Assembly (NCBI RefSeq): GCF_003946015.1
Contig: NZ_RHNU01000009.1
Span: 1-64,000, forward strand
From: Companilactobacillus insicii
GTDB lineage: Bacteria; Bacillota; Bacilli; Lactobacillales; Lactobacillaceae
DNA: 64,000 nucleotides
Reading direction: 5' to 3'
A program made the position numbers and the translations under genes. The notes under the pieces are model-generated. The model did no database searches, was not told the origin of the DNA, and worked only from the letters and a program-made list of their open reading frames with translations. Numbering within the stretch: the stretch's first letter is position 1; each line of letters starts with the position of its first letter. Positions 57,245-64,000 of this stretch are shown here, one piece after another.

Positions 57245-59194
57245 ATGGATCTAAAACAACTATTACTAAAAGACGCCATGATCATGGATCTTAAAGCTAC
57301 TACTAAAGAAGAAGCTATTGAGGAAATGGTCGACAAGTATTATCAAGTAGGTGTCATCAATGACAAGGAATTATACAAATCTGATATTTTAAAGCGAGAA
57401 GCTCAAACAAGTACGGGTATTGGTGATGGAATTGCTATGCCTCACGCACGTGACAAAGCTGTTCAACGTGCAACGGTACTTTTCGCAAAGAGTTCAAAGG
57501 GTATTGATTATAAATCACTCGACGGTCAGCCTGCATACTTATTCTTCATGATTGCTGCTCCAGATGGTGCTGATAATCTTCACTTGCAAGCACTTGCTGC
57601 CCTATCTTCATTACTTATTAATCCAGAACTCGTTGCTAATTTGAAAAAAGCAACTACGGCTGATGAAGTTCAAAAGTTATTTGATGATGCAATGGCCGCA
57701 AAAGAAGCAAAAGATAAAGCTGATGAAGAAAAACAAGCTGAAAAAGCTAAAGCTGCAAAGGAGGCCGCAAGCAGTGATACAGGCAAAGACGAAAAGCCTT
57801 ACGTTGTAGCTGTAACTGCATGTCCTACTGGTATTGCCCACACATACATGGCTGAAGCGGCACTTAAAGAACAAGCCGAAAAAATGGGTGTTGACATTAA
57901 AGTCGAAACAAACGGTTCTGAAGGAGTTAAACATAAGTTAACCGCTGATGAAATCAAACGTGCGGCTGGTGTAATCATTGCCGCCGACAAGAAAGTTGAT
58001 ATGCCACGTTTTGACGGAAAGCACCTAGTTAACCGCCCAGTTTCAGATGGTATTAATAAAGCAGAAGAGCTAATTAATTTAGCTACAGAACAAAAAGCAC
58101 CTATCTTCCATTCTGAGGGTGGAGCTTCTACCGAAGAGGAATCTACAGAATCTAAATCACTTTGGTCTAAGATATACGCCGATTTAATGAATGGTATTTC
58201 CAATATGCTGCCATTCGTTGTTGGTGGTGGTATCTTGATGGCTCTATCATTCTTACTTGAAAATTCAGTTGGAGCTCATTCTCAATGGTTCCTATTCTTC
58301 AATAATGTTGGTAACTATGCATTTAGTTTCCTTATTCCTGTACTTGCTGCCTACATTGCCGTTTCAATTGGTGATCGTCCTGCATTACTACCCGGTTTTG
58401 TTGGTGGTTATATGGCATCACAAGCTACTGCGTCAGTTGTATCATCTAAGAGTCCTGCCGGATTTATTGGTGGTTTACTTGCTGGTTTCATAGCAGGTTG
58501 GACTGTTGTTTACTTAAAGAAGGCTCTTAAGAATCTTCCTAAATCATTAGATGGTTTGAAACCAATCTTGCTCTACCCTGTTTTAAGTCTTTTGATTGTC
58601 GGCGCCATCATGTACTTCGCTATTGATCCTATCTTTGCTGTTGTTAACCATGCTATAACAGCATTCCTTGAATCAATGGGCACTGGTAATGCTGTTATCT
58701 TGGGAGCACTACTTGGTGGTATGATGTCTATCGATATGGGTGGTCCTTTTAACAAAGCTGCCTACACATTTGCTATTGGTACCTTTACTGCTACACACGA
58801 CGGTGCTTTAATGGCCGCTGTTATGGTTGGTGGTATGATTCCTCCTCTAGCAATTGCTATTGCTACAACATTTTGGAAGAACAAGTTTACTGAACAAGAA
58901 AGACAAGCTGGTTTATCTAATTATGTTCTAGGTATTTCATTTATTACTGAAGGTGCAATTCCATTCGCTGCTGGAGATCCACTTCACGTTATCGTATCTA
59001 GTGTTATTGGTTCTGCAATTGGTGGTGGACTAACACAACTATGGGGCATCAATGTACCTGCTCCTCACGGTGGTATTTTCGTTACACCACTAGCTAATAA
59101 GCCACTTATGTACTTATTAGCAGTCGTAATTGGTTCTATAATTTCTGGTGTTATTTACGGATTATGGAAACCTGCAAAAAAAGCTGAAAAGTAA
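57245..59194 (+). CDS. fruA: PTS fructose transporter, fused EIIABC
   Basis: A 649-residue protein that imports fructose and phosphorylates it to fructose-1-phosphate. The EIIA domain (1-150) carries His67 in MPHARD. An Ala/Lys-rich linker follows (about 150-183). EIIB (about 184-285) has Cys193 in TACPTGIAHT. EIIC (about 310-645) has about ten helices. GGGAGG precedes the ATG. It is last in the operon, with a terminator after it. Confidence 0.96.
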   Translation: MDLKQLLLKDAMIMDLKATTKEEAIEEMVDKYYQVGVINDKELYKSDILKREAQTSTGIGDGIAMPHARDKAVQRATVLFAKSSKGIDYKSLDGQPAYLFFMIAAPDGADNLHLQALAALSSLLINPELVANLKKATTADEVQKLFDDAMAAKEAKDKADEEKQAEKAKAAKEAASSDTGKDEKPYVVAVTACPTGIAHTYMAEAALKEQAEKMGVDIKVETNGSEGVKHKLTADEIKRAAGVIIAADKKVDMPRFDGKHLVNRPVSDGINKAEELINLATEQKAPIFHSEGGASTEEESTESKSLWSKIYADLMNGISNMLPFVVGGGILMALSFLLENSVGAHSQWFLFFNNVGNYAFSFLIPVLAAYIAVSIGDRPALLPGFVGGYMASQATASVVSSKSPAGFIGGLLAGFIAGWTVVYLKKALKNLPKSLDGLKPILLYPVLSLLIVGAIMYFAIDPIFAVVNHAITAFLESMGTGNAVILGALLGGMMSIDMGGPFNKAAYTFAIGTFTATHDGALMAAVMVGGMIPPLAIAIATTFWKNKFTEQERQAGLSNYVLGISFITEGAIPFAAGDPLHVIVSSVIGSAIGGGLTQLWGINVPAPHGGIFVTPLANKPLMYLLAVVIGSIISGVIYGLWKPAKKAEK

Positions 59195-59202
59195 TTTAAC
59201 TA

Positions 59203-59232
59203 GACATCCATTCATTTATGGGTGTCTTTTTT
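59203..59232 (+). terminator. Terminator of the fru operon
   Basis: The stem GACATCCA/TGGGTGTC with one G-U pair, an 8-base loop and six T residues. Confidence 0.88.
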
Positions 59233-59318
59233 ATACACTTATTGTCCAATTGTCGGTTTACCTTCTATTATTGGTATTATAAAATTAATATATATACAGC
59301 AATTAGGGAGATCATCTG

Positions 59319-60017
59319 ATGAATAATACCGTTACCATGAGCCGTTCACAATATCGTAGTCAAAACCGTAAAAAGACACCGTTCTTTAAAAAATGGTGGT
59401 TCTGGCTACTAATTATAATTTTTATAGCACTTGGTGGATCTGGATATTATTATTATCAGAATAAAGATTCCAATAATAAAACAGAAATCTCCTCCAAGAA
59501 GTCTAAACCAACTAAAAAGAAAAATCATACAGACACAGATGGTGGAATCAGGTTAGACAATTACAACGGAATATATTTAAGTCAGTCAGATGGCTTAACC
59601 CTCGAAACATTACAGAAATTGTTTGGAAAATATTCATCGAATTCCAATAATACTATTGGTAATGTACAAGAGACATCATACACTTGGAAAAATATAGCTA
59701 ACGGCGATTTAGGATCTTCATTAATAGTAGGTTTAGTTAATAATCATGCCATAAGTAAATCTATCTCTGGCTTAAAGGTAAATAGAAATAAAGAAATAAA
59801 CCTAGATTTGTACAATCAAATTCAAAATGGTCAATCAGAACAAGATATAATTCATTTACTTGGCAAACCAAATGGATATTCAGAAACATCAGTTGAAGGT
59901 ACTGCATCCAAAGTTTACTCATATACTTCTGATGTTAAAGGTGAAATTGGTGCTAACATTGTGATCACCTTTACTGACGGCACCGTTAGTAGCAAAAATC
60001 AATTAAGCGTTCAATAA
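59319..60017 (+). CDS. Membrane-anchored BLIP-like protein (DUF3862-like)
   Basis: A 232-residue protein with a basic N-terminus, one membrane helix (about 28-47), a Lys/Ser linker and an extracellular part. The part contains two related motifs, LTLETLQKLFGK and SEQDIIHLLGKPNGYSE, each followed by a beta-rich stretch, the last being NIVITFTDGTVSSK. This is the pattern of DUF3862/BLIP-type tandem domains. GGGAG precedes the ATG. The function is unknown. Confidence 0.7.
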   Translation: MNNTVTMSRSQYRSQNRKKTPFFKKWWFWLLIIIFIALGGSGYYYYQNKDSNNKTEISSKKSKPTKKKNHTDTDGGIRLDNYNGIYLSQSDGLTLETLQKLFGKYSSNSNNTIGNVQETSYTWKNIANGDLGSSLIVGLVNNHAISKSISGLKVNRNKEINLDLYNQIQNGQSEQDIIHLLGKPNGYSETSVEGTASKVYSYTSDVKGEIGANIVITFTDGTVSSKNQLSVQ

Positions 60018-60053
60018 AAAAGAATTCGAACGAAAATGTTCGAATTCTTTTTA
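60018..60053. terminator. Bidirectional terminator, perfect 15-base stem
   Basis: AAAAAGAATTCGAAC and GTTCGAATTCTTTTT pair perfectly around a 6-base loop. It serves both the plus-strand BLIP-like gene and the minus-strand LacI gene, whose stop codon overlaps it. Confidence 0.92.
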
Positions 60054-61058
60054 ATTTTGTATTTGCGTTGATTCCCGCTCATTTATATGTACTGGAACCA
60101 TCTGCTGATTATCCAATATCTCTGGTTCCTTGGCCAAACTTTCTTCAATACGCCGAACACCAACCACTCCCATTTGATAAAAATCTTGTGAGACACTAGT
60201 TAACTGTGGTTGGACTATTTGACACATCTCCGTACCATCGATACTTATAATGGACAAATCCTTCGGAACTGACAATCCTAAATTACGTGCTTGATTTAAA
60301 ACCCCTATTGCTGCCATATCACTTGCTGCAATAATTCCTGTCAGTTCAGTATTTTTTCCGTAAGCATTCATAGCTAATTTTCCGGCGTTATAACTGTAAT
60401 CACCTGACTGTATCCATGAATCCTTCGGAATAATGTTAACTTCACTGAGTGCCTTTTTGTATCCAGCTAATCTTAATCTCCCAGTGTAAGGATATTTATC
60501 AATAGCTGCTAAACCAATCTTTCGATGTCCCTTTTCAATTAGAAAGTTAGTTGCTTCATAACCTATTTCTAAATCATCAGAACTAACAAATGGACGATCA
60601 TCATCAAATCCCATTGATAGGAAACAATACGGTATATCTGATTCTTTTAATAACTCTAAGTTATCATCAGACAAAGCAATTGATAATAGTAATATTCCCA
60701 TAACAGGACGCTCAATAACTGTTAAAAGTGCCTTCTTTTGTTCCTCAGCACTCGCACTATTAGAATAAACAACTATTAAATTATAGCCATTCTTTGAAGC
60801 CTCAGCTTGAATCCCATCAATAATTTGACCAGCAAAATTAGTTTTTACTGAACTAACAACCGCTGCGATTACATTACTTTGTTTTTTAACTAATTCAACT
60901 GCCGCCTGATTCTTCTTGTATCCAAGCTCACGAGCAGCTTCTTTAACCTTTTCAGCCGTTTCCGACGTATAATATTTAGATTTATTCGACAAAACACGAG
61001 ATACGGTTGAAGGTGCCACCCCGACCTTACGTGCTATATCTTTAATCGTTGCTGACAT
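60051..61058 (-). CDS. LacI-family regulator of the alpha-glucoside cluster
   Basis: A 335-residue repressor. The helix-turn-helix is MSATIKDIARKVGVAPSTVS followed by RVLSNKS. The effector domain is of the periplasmic-binding type with SIDGTEMCQIVQPQLTSVSQ. I start at 61058, behind AAGGAG; the longer frame from 61088 has none. It lies downstream of the MFS transporter and the glucosidase gene and probably controls them in response to maltose-type sugars. The operator would be upstream of the glucosidase, outside the window. Confidence 0.88.
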   Translation of the reverse strand: MSATIKDIARKVGVAPSTVSRVLSNKSKYYTSETAEKVKEAARELGYKKNQAAVELVKKQSNVIAAVVSSVKTNFAGQIIDGIQAEASKNGYNLIVVYSNSASAEEQKKALLTVIERPVMGILLLSIALSDDNLELLKESDIPYCFLSMGFDDDRPFVSSDDLEIGYEATNFLIEKGHRKIGLAAIDKYPYTGRLRLAGYKKALSEVNIIPKDSWIQSGDYSYNAGKLAMNAYGKNTELTGIIAASDMAAIGVLNQARNLGLSVPKDLSIISIDGTEMCQIVQPQLTSVSQDFYQMGVVGVRRIEESLAKEPEILDNQQMVPVHINERESTQIQN

Positions 61059-61135
61059 ACAATCGTCTCCTTGTTTAATATGCAACATAATATTATCGTT
61101 ATATCAAATAAAAGGCATCAAACATTTAATTTGGC

Positions 61136-62524
61136 TTATTTACCTTCATGAATAATTGCTACAGAAAATCCACCAATAACCATTGCTACAAAACCGATTA
61201 TCATCATCATACTTTGGCTATTACCAACCATTGGGAAGATTACAAAACTTGCTAATGATCCAATGATTTGTGGCAAACAAACTGCAATGTTAAACAATCC
61301 TAAGTATGAACCATTGTTCTTACCATCCAATGATGTTGTTAACATAGTAAATGGTAATGTATTAATTGTAAAATTACCGATTCCGTAAAGTGCAAATGCT
61401 AGTAATGCAATCCATTGACTATGTGTTGTAGCGACAATAATAATACTGATCGCATCAGCAAACAATCCAACTGAATACCATAATTTACGTTGATTTGCTT
61501 TAGTCTTAGCATAGAATAAGCCCCATAATAAAGCAGCAATACTATAAAATGCGGTCATAACACCATACCAGTTACCAGCCGCTTGGAAACCAGCTGATGA
61601 TGGATTAGTAGTATTCCAAATGTTATTTGCCATTGCACCTGTTGCATAAGTCCATGTGTACATAATTCCAATCCAACTGAATAATTGAACAACGGATAAT
61701 TCCCAGAATGCACGTGGAGCACTTTTTAGAAGTTTCCATAAACTAGGAGTTTCAACTTTTTTAGCAGACTCTAATTTGTGATACTTTGCATATGTTTTTG
61801 GATCATATTCCTTAACATTAAAAATGGTTACTAAACTAGTAATTAATAACATACCGGCACCAATCAAATATGCCCAAATAACGGTTGCAGGAACTTGTCC
61901 CTTTGGTGCTGTATTTGTCATCCCTAATTTTGTAAGAATGAATGGTAATAATGCGGCTAAAATACCACCAGCATAACTAAAAATTTGTTGCCAAGACCAT
62001 GCCAAATTCTTTTGATCTTCGTTAACCATATCACCGGCAAGCATCTTGTAAGGAGCCAAACAAACATTACTAAATAAATCCATCAAAGCGATGGCAATTG
62101 CCGCGTATACTAGCGCAGTCATTGATCCGTATCCAAATCCGAACGAACCGGTAAATGGTAACATGATCATTACTATTACAGTAATAGGGGCTCCAACTAG
62201 AAGATAAGGTATTCTTCTACCCCAACGTGTCCATGTACTGTCAGAATACTTACCCAACAATGGTTGAACAAACATTCCTAACAACGGTGGTAATAGGAAG
62301 AACCAACCTAAACTATTGGGATTAACACCAATAGTTTGGGTGATTCTACTCATCTGTGACCCTTGTAAGGTAAAGGCCATATTTACACCTATACAGCCAA
62401 AAGTCATAGCAAAAATTGTTCTCATTGATAATTTTGGTAGTGCATTATCGAAACCAAAAGTTTTTTTGCTTTTCGTTGATGTATCTAATGTATCAGTCGA
62501 TTTTTCATTTTCGGCTTTCATCAT
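61136..62524 (-). CDS. MFS sugar transporter (SLC45/GPH-like, probably alpha-glucosides)
   Basis: A 462-residue protein with twelve predicted membrane helices. PLLGKYSDSTWTRWGRRIPY near residue 85 is the loop 2-3 signature of SLC45-type sugar:proton symporters. It lies 18 bases after the glucosidase gene and before the LacI gene, suggesting uptake of maltose, isomaltose or sucrose. The substrate is inferred from context only. Confidence 0.85.
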   Translation of the reverse strand: MMKAENEKSTDTLDTSTKSKKTFGFDNALPKLSMRTIFAMTFGCIGVNMAFTLQGSQMSRITQTIGVNPNSLGWFFLLPPLLGMFVQPLLGKYSDSTWTRWGRRIPYLLVGAPITVIVMIMLPFTGSFGFGYGSMTALVYAAIAIALMDLFSNVCLAPYKMLAGDMVNEDQKNLAWSWQQIFSYAGGILAALLPFILTKLGMTNTAPKGQVPATVIWAYLIGAGMLLITSLVTIFNVKEYDPKTYAKYHKLESAKKVETPSLWKLLKSAPRAFWELSVVQLFSWIGIMYTWTYATGAMANNIWNTTNPSSAGFQAAGNWYGVMTAFYSIAALLWGLFYAKTKANQRKLWYSVGLFADAISIIIVATTHSQWIALLAFALYGIGNFTINTLPFTMLTTSLDGKNNGSYLGLFNIAVCLPQIIGSLASFVIFPMVGNSQSMMMIIGFVAMVIGGFSVAIIHEGK

Positions 62525-62542
62525 AATAATTCCTTCTTTTAA

Positions 62543-64000
62543 TTAAAATTGATAAACCTTGGCTTCATATGGTCGTAAAATATCACCCAAGTCATCTGAG
62601 TAATTACTAATTAAGAGCTTAGCATTGTCTGGAACCTTATATGATCTGCTTAACTTCTTTTCAGTATAATTAAGAATAACTAACAAAGTAGTATCCTTAT
62701 CTTTTCTAGTATATGCATAAACCTCTGGATCATCTTTGTTACCTTCAACCAAATCATATTTACCATCAGTAATAACTGGCATTGTATGACGAAGTTTAAT
62801 AAGTTCTTGATAATAATAAAAAATTGAATTTGGATCTTTCAAAGCTTGTTCAACGTTTATTTCCTTATAATTAGAATTCATATGTTCCCAAGTATTCCCT
62901 GTTGAGAATCCTGCATTTTTGCTTGCATCCCATTGCATTGGCGTACGTGCATTATCTCTACTGTGCATACCCAAATACTTAAGCATCGTTGGGCCATCTA
63001 ATAAGTGCTGTTCATCAACGATTTGATGATATGAATTAATCGAATCTAAGTCCACATAATCATTCAAACTCTTAAAATAAGCGTTTGTCATTCCGATTTC
63101 TTCACCTTCAAATACATATGGTGTTCCTTGTTGAAAATGCAACGTTGTAGCTAACATCTTAGCACTCAAAACACGGTATTCTTCAGTGCTATCATTACCA
63201 AATCTTGATACAACACGTGGTTGATCATGATTGTTCCAATATAATGAATTCCAAGCTTTGCCATATAAGGCCTCTTGCCATTTAGTTAAATTGTTTCTCA
63301 AATCAGATAATGTGGCCTTACGATCTGACTAACGACCAAGTGCTGGATTATCGCTACCATCTAATCCCATATGTTCAAATTGAAATACCATATTCAATTC
63401 TTTGCCATCCAAGTTAGAATACTTCTTAGCCTCATCGGTTGTAACTGCAGGTGCCTCACCAACCGTTACCATCTTATGTTTACTCATAACATTCTTATTC
63501 ATTTCCTGTAAAAATTCATGAATACGATGTCCATTAGCAACTAATGGCTCAGGATTTGCGTACAACTCATCTTTTTGCTTTGTTGCATCTGGTAGACCTT
63601 CCGGCTTTGAAATATAACTGATAACATCCATACGGAATCCATCAACACCCTTATCTGCCCACCAATTCATCATGTCATAAACAGAATGACGTACATTAGG
63701 ATTTTCCCAATTTAAATCAGGTTGTTGTGGAGCAAATAGATGTAAGTAATATTGTCCAGATTGTTCATCGTACTTCCATGCTGGACCAGTAAAGAATGAA
63801 CCCCAATTATTAGGGGCTTTGCCATCTTTACCATCACGCCAGATATAATAATCGCGATATGGATTATCTTTACCTTTGCGTGATTCTTCAAACCATTTAT
63901 GTTCATCCGAAGTATGGTTCACAACAAGATCCATCATAATTTTCAAGCCCAGGCTGTGTGCCTTTTTAAGCAATTGATCAAAATCATCCATATTACCAAA
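62543..64000 (-). pseudogene. malL: GH13 alpha-glucosidase (oligo-1,6-glucosidase-like), interrupted by an amber stop and cut by the window end
   Basis: The frame reads from the window end to 62543 and encodes a GH13 family 31 enzyme lacking its first part, which lies beyond 64000. Visible are KIMMDLVVNHTSDE, QPDLNWENP, GFRMDVISYISK with the nucleophile Asp followed by Val (typical of alpha-1,6 specificity), TVGEAP with the acid Glu, and NNHDQPRVVSRFG. At 63329-63331 a TAG stops the frame between NPALGR and SDRKATL, where homologues have Trp; a single G-to-A change in TGG explains it. Both sides are otherwise intact. It could be a true nonsense mutation or a sequencing error. Confidence 0.85.

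Noticed and set aside
57677-58203. Two overlapping minus-strand frames inside fruA
   Set aside because: Shadows of the conserved EIIA-EIIB coding sequence; no upstream ribosome site.

Overview
The window looks like chromosomal core sequence from a low-GC Firmicute of the family Lactobacillaceae. The gene set and order are typical of lactobacilli: topA-xerC-hslV-hslU, scpA-scpB-rluB, cmk/der/hup, pfkA-pyk and obg-rnz-SDR. The feel is closest to Companilactobacillus, but that is an impression and the genus cannot be fixed from sequence alone. No rRNA, tRNA, CRISPR array, insertion sequence or intact prophage was found. About 61 protein genes are present, most on the minus strand.

Layout, left to right. 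0-3 kb: a GRP-family sugar transporter behind a CcpA-type promoter, a manganese-dependent pyrophosphatase and a LysR regulator. 3-8.5 kb: topoisomerase IV (parE-parC) divergent from plsY. 8.5-14.4 kb: topA-xerC-hslV-hslU plus a LacX-like epimerase as one minus-strand transcription unit. 14.5-19.6 kb: dprA, then yozE-rbgA-rnhB, ypmS/ypmR-like envelope genes and a DegV/FakB protein. 19.9-24 kb: a hemolysin III homologue convergent with an ABC-F/thyA/folA group. 24-31.6 kb: an unknown protein, cca, a TPR protein, hup, der, cmk, a LysM protein and riboflavin-type ECF component ribU under an FMN riboswitch. 32-36.3 kb: cvfB-xerD-ribT-scpA-scpB-rluB. 36.6-41.3 kb (plus strand): an alcohol dehydrogenase, then an ABC exporter coupled to a DesK/LiaS-type two-component system. 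41.4-48.5 kb: a DUF4931 protein, pfkA-pyk and dnaE. 48.6-55.3 kb: small membrane proteins, a lipoprotein, rpmF, an SDR, rnz, an OatA-like acyltransferase and obg. 55.5-59.2 kb: the fructose operon fruR-fruK-fruA. 59.3-64 kb: a BLIP-like membrane-anchored protein, and an alpha-glucosidase/MFS/LacI cluster in which the glucosidase carries an in-frame amber stop and runs off the window end.

Several gene groups work together. Sugar entry (GRP transporter, FruA, MFS) and glycolysis (pfkA, pyk) carry cre-like CcpA sites at three promoters. Chromosome maintenance is represented by topA, parEC, xerC, xerD, scpAB, hup, dnaE and dprA. Ribosome and RNA functions include rbgA, der, obg, cca, rnz, rluB and rpmF.

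I see no clearly novel multigene system. The observations most worth following are the amber-interrupted glucosidase, ten-base-phased repeats in the fru promoter, the inverted-repeat operator candidate before the ABC/two-component cassette, probable long antisense transcription of the hemolysin III gene, a glyoxalase-family gene remnant, and direct repeats in the long gene-free stretch before rluB. Many starts were moved from the longest open frame to the codon with a proper Shine-Dalgarno sequence; each case is noted.
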